Below are positions 1 to 5,697 of a stretch of DNA of 9,614 bases, piece after piece. The stretch comes from Desulfurococcales archaeon. Lineage in GTDB: Archaea; Thermoproteota; Thermoprotei_A; Sulfolobales; NBVN01. How positions within the stretch are numbered: position 1 is the first letter of the stretch; each line of letters begins with the position of its first letter. The notes beneath the pieces are model-generated. The model saw nothing but the letters and a program-made list of their open reading frames with translations. It had not been told where the DNA came from and made no database searches. Where the stretch lies: contig JAGGTW010000045.1 in NCBI GenBank assembly GCA_021163585.1, forward strand, positions 1 to 9,614. Reading direction: 5' to 3'. The translations under genes were made by a program, and so were the position numbers.

Positions 1-21
1 AACAGTAGTTAAAAGTTAAAG

Positions 22-30
22 TTTAAATAT
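22..30 (+). promoter_or_regulatory. TATA box (box A) for the Lrp-like/tiaS pair
   Basis: The sequence TTTAAATAT lies about 37 nt before the first start codon, with a purine-rich BRE-like stretch (AAAGTTAAAG) just upstream. Transcription would start near position 50. An AGGATG ribosome binding site at 48-53 then precedes the ATG at 63. The assignment rests on fit to the archaeal TATA consensus only. Confidence 0.5.
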
Positions 31-62
31 TACACCTTCCTGTTGTAGGATGGGTATAGTAA

Positions 63-320
63 ATGCCTGAGGCAATTGTCCTAATAAACACGGACATCGG
101 TACTGAGGAGGAGGTCCTCAACATGTTGGGGGACATCGACGGTGTTGTTGAGGCCTACATAGTGTACGGTGTCTACGACATTGTGGCTAAGGTTAAGGCA
201 CCGTCGACTGAGTCACTAAAGGAGATCATATCCAGTAAGATAAGGAAGATCCCGAAGGTCAGGTCGACACTAACAATGATTATAGTTGAGGGCAGGAAGT
301 TCGCAACACAGGAAAAGTAG
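63..320 (+). CDS. Stand-alone Lrp/AsnC ligand-binding (RAM) domain protein
   Basis: This 85-residue protein is a complete RAM (regulation of amino acid metabolism) domain without the helix-turn-helix found in full Lrp/AsnC regulators. The beta-alpha-beta pattern is visible: an initial strand (residues 3-10), a helix containing EEEVLNML, the central YGVYDIVAKV segment (about 35-44) with the family's G-x-YD signature, a second helix (SLKEIISSKI) and the closing TLTMIIVE strand. In known members the domain forms dimers and larger rings and binds amino acids or similar effectors at the interfaces. DNA binding is not expected on its own, although it may pair with a full-length Lrp paralogue. It ends 4 nt before tiaS and so probably shares its transcript. 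Start: ATG preceded by AGGATG. Family assignment is strong; the ligand is unknown. Confidence 0.88.
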   Translation: MPEAIVLINTDIGTEEEVLNMLGDIDGVVEAYIVYGVYDIVAKVKAPSTESLKEIISSKIRKIPKVRSTLTMIIVEGRKFATQEK

Positions 321-324
321 GGTA

Positions 325-1680
325 ATGAGCAGTGTTTTTGAGGTACTGCACATAGGTATTGATGACGTAGATTCACCCTCAGGCGGCTGCACGACACATG
401 CTGCATACAGGCTGGTTAAGGAGCTGCTCCGTAATTTTCGTGACCTAAGGCTTATTGACTACCCTAACCTAGTCAGGTTAAATCCAGCCATACCGTTTAA
501 GACCAGGGGTAATGGGGCAGTATCAATAAGGGTTGCCGTACGTAGGGAATTAATTGATGAAGTTGTTGAGTTGGTGGTTAAGTCCATAAGGGACTATGTC
601 AGGTCGTACGAGTACAGGCCGGATGAGGACTACGGTGTTGCTGTACTAATTGGTGATGTTCCCGACATCCTCAGAAGTTTCTACAGGAAGGCACTAACCG
701 ACTTCATCCACCGTGACTACTTAATGAGGGTCCTTCGCCCCTTAAAAGGTAGGTTGGCTACACCCCTAGGCATCAGGAGGGGTTTGATCGGTGCGCTAGC
801 AGCTATTGGGTGGTTCCTTAAGTGTGACTGCACTTATGAGTTGATATCCTACAGAACTGATGGGTTAACTCCTGACCGCTGTATTGACGCAGAATCCGTT
901 AAGCAGGCGGACATGAGGTTCAGAAACAAGACATTCCTTAACTTCGACTACATCGAAGGTAGGGTTCTCATAGCACCCCACGGTCCGGACCCTGTCCTCG
1001 CTGGTATTCGAGGTGAGGAACCGCACGTATTAGCTGAGGTCTTCAACACGATCAGGTTCTGCGAAGGTGTTGAGGGGTGGATGATCTTCAGGACCAATCA
1101 GGGAACTGACGCACATTTAATTTGTAGGGATCTGAGCAGTTTTAGATACCTTCAAACAGGTTGTACTAAAGCCGTAGTGGACCTTAAACCAAGGATACTT
1201 CCTGGTGGTGATGTAATTTTCAGGGTAAGGGACCCCCTCAACCACGATCAGAGGAACTCGGTCTGGGTAGCTGTGTTTAAGGAGACCGGACTAACAGGTG
1301 TTGCTAGGGAGTTAGTCAAAGGTGATGAAGCCTACGTATGTGGGTCCATGAAGTATTGGAACGGTCTCGGACCTGTACTACACCTAGAGAAGCTCATACT
1401 CACTAAGTTGACTCAGATCAAAGTTGTTAGAAACCCTAGGTGCCCCAGATGTGGTGCCAGAATGAAGTCTTCAGGAAGAAATAAAGGGTGGAAGTGCGTA
1501 AAATGCGGTTTTAGAACGAGGGAGGCTGAGAAGGACATACAATACATAAAAAGAGAATTAAGAAGAGGAACATATATCCCTAAAGACTCCGCAGTCAAAC
1601 ACCTAACAAAACCTGCCGTAAGATATGGTAGAGAAAGAGACTGCATACCCATTGAACCTAGGGGAAAATGGATAAGTTAA
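325..1680 (+). CDS. tiaS: tRNA(Ile2) 2-agmatinylcytidine synthetase TiaS
   Basis: TiaS attaches agmatine to C34 of the CAU anticodon of tRNA-Ile2, using ATP. The resulting agmatidine makes the tRNA read AUA codons as isoleucine. The enzyme is archaeal and essential where tested. The 451-residue length suits the family. The N-terminus carries the signature HIGIDDVDSP (residues 9-18) followed by GGCTTHAAYRL, typical of the TiaS catalytic region. An OB-fold-like segment (VWVAVFKETGL...) follows in the C-terminal third. A C-terminal zinc ribbon has cysteines at 373, 376, 391 and 394 (CPRC...CVKC). The ATG at 325 was chosen because it lies 4 nt after the upstream stop and directly before the conserved motif; an in-frame ATG at 286 would sit inside the preceding gene. 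The gene ends 1 nt before the first ORB-like element of the candidate origin. Confidence 0.95.
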   Translation: MSSVFEVLHIGIDDVDSPSGGCTTHAAYRLVKELLRNFRDLRLIDYPNLVRLNPAIPFKTRGNGAVSIRVAVRRELIDEVVELVVKSIRDYVRSYEYRPDEDYGVAVLIGDVPDILRSFYRKALTDFIHRDYLMRVLRPLKGRLATPLGIRRGLIGALAAIGWFLKCDCTYELISYRTDGLTPDRCIDAESVKQADMRFRNKTFLNFDYIEGRVLIAPHGPDPVLAGIRGEEPHVLAEVFNTIRFCEGVEGWMIFRTNQGTDAHLICRDLSSFRYLQTGCTKAVVDLKPRILPGGDVIFRVRDPLNHDQRNSVWVAVFKETGLTGVARELVKGDEAYVCGSMKYWNGLGPVLHLEKLILTKLTQIKVVRNPRCPRCGARMKSSGRNKGWKCVKCGFRTREAEKDIQYIKRELRRGTYIPKDSAVKHLTKPAVRYGRERDCIPIEPRGKWIS

Positions 1681-1681
1681 G

Positions 1682-1704
1682 GCACCCCTTTATTTCTCCT
1701 GGAG
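1682..1704 (-). other. ORB-like element A
   Basis: Read on the minus strand it is CTCCAGGAGAAA, then TAA, then AGGGGTGC. It shares 17 of 23 positions with element D4 (2096-2118), including the CTCCA start, GAAAT and AGGGGT. Its dyad is closer to a perfect inverted repeat (TCTCC-A-GGAGA) than in the other copies. It starts 1 nt after the tiaS stop codon. It is the most diverged copy in the dyad, so its function is less sure. Confidence 0.5.
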
Positions 1705-1792
1705 ACCACTAGTATCCCACCACAGCACAACACTCACAAGTCTCCGGAAGCTGGTGCAGTATATGGAGAGCAAAACAACGTTGCAGTAAGGT

Positions 1793-1815
1793 AGACCCCT
1801 AATTTTCCTGTGGAA
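1793..1815 (-). other. ORB-like element B, left border of the AT-rich tract
   Basis: On the minus strand it reads TTCCACAGGAAA, then ATT, then AGGGGTCT. It is 19 of 23 identical to the copy at 2096-2118. The dyad TTCC-ACA-GGAA is perfect, as in mini-ORB cores. The G-string points away from the AT-rich tract. Confidence 0.68.
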
Positions 1816-1840
1816 ATGTATAAAATATAGTGAAAGGGTT

Positions 1841-1970
1841 TGTATAATTATAAAATTAATCTACTTAAATACAAAATAAATACATTTACATTTTATTTTA
1901 AATTATTAGCTAGCTTATTTATTTAACATATAATATGTAACTTCTCAATTGATAATTTTAAGTTAAGTAC
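1841..1970. other. AT-rich tract, candidate duplex-unwinding element
   Basis: Only 18 of 130 bases are G or C, far below the flanking genes, with long A/T-only runs such as 1846-1860. It lies between the inverted ORB-like elements B (1793-1815) and C (1996-2018), where archaeal origins melt first. No ORF, tRNA or clear hairpin is seen in it. By composition alone it could also hold promoters, but no gene starts nearby to need one. Confidence 0.62.
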
Positions 1971-1995
1971 TCAGCCGTCAGCTTCAATATGTATT

Positions 1996-2018
1996 CTGCA
2001 GTCGAAATTGTGGGGTCC
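1996..2018 (+). other. ORB-like element C, right border of the AT-rich tract, inverted
   Basis: On the plus strand it reads CTGCAGTCGAAATTG, then T, then GGGGTCC. Eighteen of 23 positions match the copy at 2096-2118, with GAAATTG and GGGGTCC exact and the dyad half degraded. It is the only copy on the plus strand and faces away from element B, giving the inverted flanking layout. A small hairpin (TCTCG-AGAA-CGAGA, 2020-2033) follows. Confidence 0.58.
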
Positions 2019-2095
2019 CTCTCGAGAACGAGATTCTTTTTACTCCTGCGTTTTCATGGTTAGTTGCCATGTTACTTCCCGTTTTCATCATTATT

Positions 2096-2118
2096 GGACC
2101 CCTCAATTTCCTGTGGAG
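2096..2118 (-). other. ORB-like element D4, the best-formed copy
   Basis: On the minus strand it reads CTCCACAGGAAA, then TTG, then AGGGGTCC. From memory of the family, this is very close to the ORB sequences described for crenarchaeal origins such as those of Aeropyrum. It lies 18 nt downstream of the mazG-like stop codon (minus strand) and touches the hairpin at 2117-2136. Confidence 0.68.
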
Positions 2119-2136
2119 TGGGTTAGTACACCCACT
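2117..2136 (-). terminator. Seven-bp hairpin at the 3' end of the mazG-like gene
   Basis: AGTGGGT (2117-2123) and ACCCACT (2130-2136) form a perfect 7-bp stem with a 6-nt loop. The stem begins in the stop codon of the mazG-like gene. No T-run follows on the minus strand, so classical archaeal T-tract termination is not shown. It may end or protect the transcript, or hinder transcription into the candidate origin. Confidence 0.35.
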
Positions 2137-2438
2137 TACAGAGGCGGTTCCGGACTTAAGTACTTCTTCTTGAACGCTCTCTCTACGTCAATGCCCAATA
2201 TATTCGCTATCGAAAGAAGCCATGCTAGAACATCAGCTAATTCTTCTTCAATAGCTGGTTTGTTGTTACTTAGTATTGCTTCAGCCAGCTCACCTACCTC
2301 CTCAATAAACCATGTGAATGTAGCGTAAAGACCGCGTGATGAGTCACGCTGAAAGTAGTACTTCCTCATTAATTCTTGGGCTTGCTTCACCGTGAGCTCC
2401 TCATGTTCAGCAGGTTCTGCCTCCATAGTACTCATCAT
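2136..2438 (-). CDS. MazG-like nucleotide pyrophosphohydrolase
   Basis: This 100-residue all-alpha protein belongs to the MazG/dUTPase-like NTP pyrophosphatase superfamily, which hydrolyses (d)NTPs to NMP and pyrophosphate. The metal-binding pattern is intact: EE at 46-47 and E50 in the first helix (EEVGELAEAI), then E66 and D69 in the second (EEELADVLAWLL). It is a single-domain, short form; members act on damaged, modified or excess nucleotides and are often called house-cleaning enzymes, but the substrate cannot be read from sequence. The first ATG (2438) lies 26 nt from a TATA box centre and has no ribosome binding site, which suggests a leaderless transcript; ATG at 2435 or 2426 are alternatives. 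It diverges from the Sec61-beta gene and converges on tiaS across the candidate origin. Confidence 0.88.
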   Translation of the reverse strand: MMSTMEAEPAEHEELTVKQAQELMRKYYFQRDSSRGLYATFTWFIEEVGELAEAILSNNKPAIEEELADVLAWLLSIANILGIDVERAFKKKYLSPEPPL

Positions 2439-2460
2439 GTATGTTCCTACTACGTAGCAG

Positions 2461-2468
2461 TATTTAAC
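2461..2468 (-). promoter_or_regulatory. TATA box of the mazG-like gene
   Basis: GTTAAATA on the minus strand, centred 26 nt upstream of the ATG at 2438, is exactly where a box A would place transcription start at the start codon. No GGTG-type ribosome binding site lies between them, in line with leaderless translation. Confidence 0.55.
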
Positions 2469-2531
2469 ATTTAGTTAGTTTTCAGGGTAAAAGTTATTTT
2501 GTTTTAAGTAACTTCTTGAGTTGGTGGTAGC

Positions 2532-2699
2532 TTGCCTTCACAAAGAAAGAAGAAGGGCACAGGTCCTGTGACTGCTGCAGGATTAGTCAGGTTCTTTGAG
2601 GATGTTGAGGCTAAAGTAACTATATCACCTATGGTAGCAGTAATATCTGCCCTAGCAGCATCAGCGATCATTACAGTCCTTAACCTTATATTTAGGTGA
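2532..2699 (+). CDS. Preprotein translocase subunit Sec61-beta (archaeal SecG-type)
   Basis: A 55-residue protein starting at TTG: a basic, polar N-terminus (PSQRKKKGTGPVTAAGLVRF), then FFEDVEAKVTISP, then one C-terminal transmembrane helix (about residues 34-54) ending LNLIFR. This is the Sec61-beta layout: a cytosolic tail, the conserved AGLVRFFE-x(6)-ISP core and a tail anchor. It is the small, non-essential partner of SecY and SecE in the membrane translocon. The TTG start is supported by a GGTGG ribosome binding site (2523-2527), and the protein begins at the usual place for the family. It is easily missed because of its size and start codon. Its 3' end overlaps that of the convergent 2-oxoacid oxidoreductase beta gene by 8 bp. 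Promoter: likely within 2491-2510, but not distinct. Confidence 0.9.
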   Translation: MPSQRKKKGTGPVTAAGLVRFFEDVEAKVTISPMVAVISALAASAIITVLNLIFR

Positions 2700-3588
2700 A
2701 CTTAATTAGGGTGTCCCAAACATCATCAACCATGGACTCAAGCTTCCTCAATTCTTTATCAGTCAACGCCCTGAACCTGCCCTGAATCTTTATGTAATCC
2801 CTTATAGGCTTCCTCCTACTCCTGTCTCTGTACGGTAGGCTAGACGGGCTTATCTTAACCTTACCGTTAATTGCCTCGAATAAGATCCACATACCCGTCT
2901 CGACAGCCAGTTTAGCTACTTCAACAGTTAGTGACGGATCGAACCTCCATCCTGTAGGGCAGGGTGCGTGTAGGTGGATGTACTTGAATCCCTTAATTGA
3001 TGCAGCTCTCCTCAACTTCTCGATGAAGTCCATGGGGTACCCAACACTGGCAGTAGCTACGTAGGGCACCTTATGCATCAGCATTATCAGAGGGACATCC
3101 TTCTTTCTCTCCTTCTTCCCTGTCCAGGTTGTTGTTGTCCATGCACCGTAAGGAGTAAGGGATGACCTCTGAATTCCTGTATTCATGTACGCCTCATTAT
3201 CGACACATATATGTATGATGTTGTCCCCTCTCTCAGCAGCACCAGAGAGCGTTGCGAAACCAATATCAGCTGTTGCACCATCACCAGCCCATACAACAAC
3301 CACAGCATCCTCTCCTAAGACTTCCTTAGCAGTAGCCACCCCAGAAGCCACAGCATCAGCTGAAGCAAACGGAACATTAACTATCGGGAACCTCATACTG
3401 TAGTTAGGTGCGAGACCCTCAATTACTGTTGAGCAACCTGCAGGCACAACTAAAATCACTCTATCCCCTAAGGCCATCCCAAGATACCGCAGACCTAAGG
3501 CCTCAGGACAGCCTGGACATGAGGAGTTCCCGGGGAGGAGGTACTTTTTCCTCGGGAGCTCTCTAATACTTATACCTCCCACTATCAT
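2692..3588 (-). CDS. porB: 2-oxoacid (pyruvate):ferredoxin oxidoreductase, beta subunit
   Basis: This subunit binds thiamine pyrophosphate and one [4Fe-4S] cluster. With start 3603 (303 residues) as numbering, cluster cysteines are C29 and C32 (CPGC), C57 and C215 (HAPCPTGW). The TPP/Mg motif is GDG at 107-109 followed by DN at 135-136. The segment NEAYMNTGIQRSS then YGAWTTTT is typical of pyruvate-type beta subunits. I prefer the ATG at 3588, which overlaps the alpha stop as TGATG and suggests coupled translation. The ATG at 3603 adds five residues and overlaps alpha by 16 bp. It is the last gene of the operon, and its stop lies inside the 3' end of the convergent Sec61-beta gene. Pyruvate is the likely substrate, but other 2-oxoacids are possible. 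Confidence 0.92.
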   Translation of the reverse strand: MIVGGISIRELPRKKYLLPGNSSCPGCPEALGLRYLGMALGDRVILVVPAGCSTVIEGLAPNYSMRFPIVNVPFASADAVASGVATAKEVLGEDAVVVVWAGDGATADIGFATLSGAAERGDNIIHICVDNEAYMNTGIQRSSLTPYGAWTTTTWTGKKERKKDVPLIMLMHKVPYVATASVGYPMDFIEKLRRAASIKGFKYIHLHAPCPTGWRFDPSLTVEVAKLAVETGMWILFEAINGKVKISPSSLPYRDRSRRKPIRDYIKIQGRFRALTDKELRKLESMVDDVWDTLIKFT

Positions 3589-4769
3589 CACCCGAAGTAC
3601 CATTCTACGTAATTAGAAACAACTCCTTTTGATTCAATTTCTTCGATGAACGACCTAACAACACCAGCAATATCATTATAGGTCACATCAACTCCTGCAA
3701 TGCCGGCGATCACGTTCTTAACTGGCACCCCAACGTTAAGTGCCCCTAAGTGAGCAACCGTATCTAAGTATAGTGGACCTGCCGACCCTGCAGACACAGA
3801 CCTATCAAACACGATAGCACCTTTACCGCCTCTCACTACCTCAGCTAGCTCCTCAGCCGGGAACGGCCTCACAAACCTTAACTTGATCAGTCCTACCTCA
3901 TAGCCCTCACTTCTCAACATGTCAACAGCTTCCCTCATATCACCGACCCAAGCTCCAACACCGATAATGAAGTACTTAGCGTCTGAGCACCTATAACACT
4001 CGATCAGTCCCCCATACGACCTACCAGTTAATTCACCCCACTCTCGGTCAACCTCCATTATGACCTTCTTAGCAGCTACTAAGGACTCATGTACGTCCCA
4101 CCTCATCTTCATATTGTCTCTTGGATTAGACGGTAAATTACCCATTGTTATCGGGTCCCCGGACTTGAATGTGTAGGGTTGCCTCCTACTCGGTAAGAAT
4201 GAATCAACAAGGGACTGGTCAGGAACGTCTACGGGCTCTGTAGTGTGGCTTAATATGAAGGCATCAAGCGCGATCATTCCAGGTAAGTACACACGGGGGT
4301 CCTCAGTAATCCTAAATAACTGAATTACTGAGTCTAGGACCTCCTGATTGTGTTCAGCAAATATCATTAACCAGCCAGTGTCTCTTTGAGACATAAAGTC
4401 TGAGTGGTCACTCCATATGTTCCATGGAGCTCCGATGGTTCTGGTCACTATAGCCATGACAATAGGTACTCTAGCACCTGCAGACCACCAAACCATTTCA
4501 TACATGTACATCAGTCCGTGAGATGAGGTAGCTGTGAATGCCCTGACACCGCTTGATGCAGCACCGAACACTGTGGCGAGGGCGGAGTGCTCCGACTCAA
4601 CTCTCACTATCTTAGCGTCCATCATCCCACTCTCAATGAACTCCGAGATCTTCTCGACAATTGTTGTTTGAGGGGTAATGGGGTAAGCTGACACCACCTT
4701 AACTCTAGATAACTTAACCGCCCAGGCAACCGCGTAGTTTCCCGTGAGGTGCATCACAACCAACTTCAA
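3588..4769 (-). CDS. porA: 2-oxoacid (pyruvate):ferredoxin oxidoreductase, alpha subunit
   Basis: The 393-residue alpha subunit pairs with beta to form the TPP active site that decarboxylates the 2-oxoacid and passes acyl to CoA. LTGNYAVAWAV is followed by the hallmark AYPITPQTT (28-36). A pyrimidine-binding domain runs to about residue 230. The C-terminal domain begins near YFIIGVGAWVGD and contains LIKLRFVRPFPAEEL, both typical of PorA. The start is TTG at 4769, directly after the delta stop, with GAGGGGTGA just upstream; GTG at 4757 and ATG at 4754 are in frame and leave the LTGNYAVAWAV motif intact, so the exact start is uncertain. Length and motifs fit archaeal four-subunit enzymes. No truncation is seen. 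Confidence 0.93.
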   Translation of the reverse strand: MKLVVMHLTGNYAVAWAVKLSRVKVVSAYPITPQTTIVEKISEFIESGMMDAKIVRVESEHSALATVFGAASSGVRAFTATSSHGLMYMYEMVWWSAGARVPIVMAIVTRTIGAPWNIWSDHSDFMSQRDTGWLMIFAEHNQEVLDSVIQLFRITEDPRVYLPGMIALDAFILSHTTEPVDVPDQSLVDSFLPSRRQPYTFKSGDPITMGNLPSNPRDNMKMRWDVHESLVAAKKVIMEVDREWGELTGRSYGGLIECYRCSDAKYFIIGVGAWVGDMREAVDMLRSEGYEVGLIKLRFVRPFPAEELAEVVRGGKGAIVFDRSVSAGSAGPLYLDTVAHLGALNVGVPVKNVIAGIAGVDVTYNDIAGVVRSFIEEIESKGVVSNYVEWYFG

Positions 4770-5042
4770 TCACCCCTCAGGAACCATTGAAATAGCCTTG
4801 ACGGGGCAGACGTTAGCGCACACCCCACACCCTTTACAGAACTCGTAATTTACCTCAACAAACTTCTCAGAGGACTCAACAACATCTATTGTTGACTCTG
4901 GGCAGTGAAGCCAGCACATCAGGCACTTAACACACTTCGAATGATCAATTACAGGCTTCTTAAGCCTCCAAGTACCTGTTTTCGAGATCCCCTCCTTAGG
5001 TTTAGACAATGGAAGTATGTGGGAGATCTCACTCACACTCAC
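4770..5042 (-). CDS. porD: 2-oxoacid:ferredoxin oxidoreductase, delta subunit (2x[4Fe-4S])
   Basis: This 90-residue ferredoxin-like subunit carries electrons from the TPP site to soluble ferredoxin. It has two clusters. The first uses C37, C40, C43 and C47 (CVKCLMCWLHCP); the second uses C69, C72, C75 and C79 (CKGCGVCANVCP). An N-terminal extension of about 30 residues containing GTWRLKKPVID is usual for PorD. The start is GTG at 5042, inside the 3' end of the gamma gene (14-bp overlap). A second GTG at 5036 lies at better spacing from the strong GGAGGTGA ribosome binding site and may be the real start. It abuts the alpha gene with no gap. Confidence 0.93.
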   Translation of the reverse strand: MSVSEISHILPLSKPKEGISKTGTWRLKKPVIDHSKCVKCLMCWLHCPESTIDVVESSEKFVEVNYEFCKGCGVCANVCPVKAISMVPEG

Positions 5043-5604
5043 TCACCTCCACATAGGCTCTCTCAGCAGCTCTAGCATTGACCTCACCTTTTTTCTTCCC
5101 CATGTACTCGACTATAGCTTCCTTAACGTCCGCTATGGGGAGGTTCAAGACCTTAGCGAGAGCTCCCAGCATTGAGGTGTTGGCTAGGGGCCACCCAGCC
5201 AGAACAAGCCCTAAGTCAAGCGCTATTTTAGTTGCATCTACACAGTAGACACGGTACTCTCCCTTACCTAGGCCACTCTTCGACGCTGAGTTAATGACTA
5301 CCTTACCACCCGACTTAAGTCCCTCAAGAACATTGACTAGTTTGGGGAGCTTGGGGTCCAGGATAACTACCACATCAGGGTGCCTGATCATTGAGTGGAG
5401 ACGGACACGTCTCCTACTCAACCTAGCGAACGCTACTACGGGAGCCCCCCTCCTCTCAGCACCAAAGAAAGGAAATGCCTGCCCCCACAACCCCGACTTC
5501 CAGGCGGCGGCAACTAATATATTGGCGGCTGTTACAGCTCCTTGACCTCCTCTACCATGAAATCTTATTTCAACTAAATCTTTTTGTATCACAAACCTCT
5601 CCAA
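5029..5604 (-). CDS. porG: 2-oxoacid:ferredoxin oxidoreductase, gamma subunit
   Basis: The 191-residue gamma subunit contributes to CoA binding and holds the complex together. The family signature GRGGQGAVTAA is at residues 17-27, then FFGAERRGAPVVAFAR (about 46-61), HPDVVVILDPKL and the C-terminal TSMLGALAK. It is the first gene of the operon (gamma, delta, alpha, beta), a common archaeal order. TTG at 5604 is the first possible start. GTG at 5592 is better supported by a GGAGAGG ribosome binding site at 5596-5602, three nt away, and keeps the conserved start of the protein. A TATA box and a perfect palindrome lie upstream. Confidence 0.92.
   Translation of the reverse strand: MERFVIQKDLVEIRFHGRGGQGAVTAANILVAAAWKSGLWGQAFPFFGAERRGAPVVAFARLSRRRVRLHSMIRHPDVVVILDPKLPKLVNVLEGLKSGGKVVINSASKSGLGKGEYRVYCVDATKIALDLGLVLAGWPLANTSMLGALAKVLNLPIADVKEAIVEYMGKKKGEVNARAAERAYVEVSECE
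5043..5050 (-). promoter_or_regulatory. Ribosome binding site of porD inside the gamma gene
   Basis: GGAGGTGA on the minus strand is a full match to the archaeal anti-Shine-Dalgarno complement and is embedded in the last codons of the gamma gene. It abuts GTG at 5042 but leaves 6 nt to GTG at 5036, so it favours the second start. Confidence 0.6.
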
Positions 5605-5623
5605 TATATTCTCTGCCTAATGA

Positions 5624-5633
5624 AACTAAAAAG
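5624..5633 (-). promoter_or_regulatory. Possible TATA box of the oxidoreductase operon
   Basis: CTTTTTAGTT on the minus strand is centred about 36 nt upstream of the GTG at 5592, which would give a leader of roughly 10 nt containing GGAGAGG. It is a weak match to the consensus and lies just downstream of the palindrome at 5641-5656. Confidence 0.35.
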
Positions 5634-5640
5634 TCAATTC

Positions 5641-5656
5641 TATACAATATTGTATA
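5641..5656. promoter_or_regulatory. Perfect 16-bp palindrome upstream of the oxidoreductase operon
   Basis: TATACAATATTGTATA is fully self-complementary and sits 8-32 nt upstream of the putative TATA box, in the 93-bp gap between the mobA-like stop and the gamma gene. Palindromes of this size at this place are typical binding sites for dimeric winged-helix or Lrp-type regulators. It may be an operator or activator site. Being AT-only apart from two bases, it could also contain an alternative TATA box. Confidence 0.5.
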
Positions 5657-5697
5657 AGCAGGAATAAGAAATAATATTTCAAGGAATTGTCGCAACC

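Larger units (their letters stand above)
1682..2118. other. Candidate chromosomal replication origin (oriC): four ORB-like elements around an AT-rich tract
   Basis: This gap of about 455 nt lies between the convergent tiaS and mazG-like genes and holds no convincing gene. It contains four copies of a degenerate 23-bp element (1682-1704, 1793-1815, 1996-2018, 2096-2118). Each has a short dyad of the TCC-ACA-GGAAA type followed by a GGGGT string, the layout of archaeal origin recognition boxes bound by Orc1/Cdc6. Relative to the copy at 2096-2118 the others match at 17, 19 and 18 of 23 positions. The two inner copies point away from each other and flank 1841-1970, where only 18 of 130 bases are G or C, as expected for a duplex-unwinding element. 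ORB-like motif plus inverted arrangement plus AT-rich core is the archaeal origin pattern. No orc1/cdc6 gene is in the window, so the call is an inference. Confidence 0.72.

Noticed and set aside
286..324. Upstream ATG extension of tiaS
   Set aside because: It would lie inside the 3' end of the preceding gene and adds 13 residues not expected before the conserved HIGIDDVDSP motif.
1682..2118. The four 23-bp elements as a CRISPR array or remnant
   Set aside because: Spacing is irregular (111, 203 and 100 nt), one copy is inverted, and the copies differ at 4-6 positions. No cas genes are present. The dyad plus G-string fits ORBs better.
2008..2328. Open reading frame of 106 codons on the plus strand
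   Set aside because: It runs through ORB-like elements and antisense to the well-supported mazG-like gene, its composition is serine-rich and unlike a known family, and no ribosome binding site precedes it.
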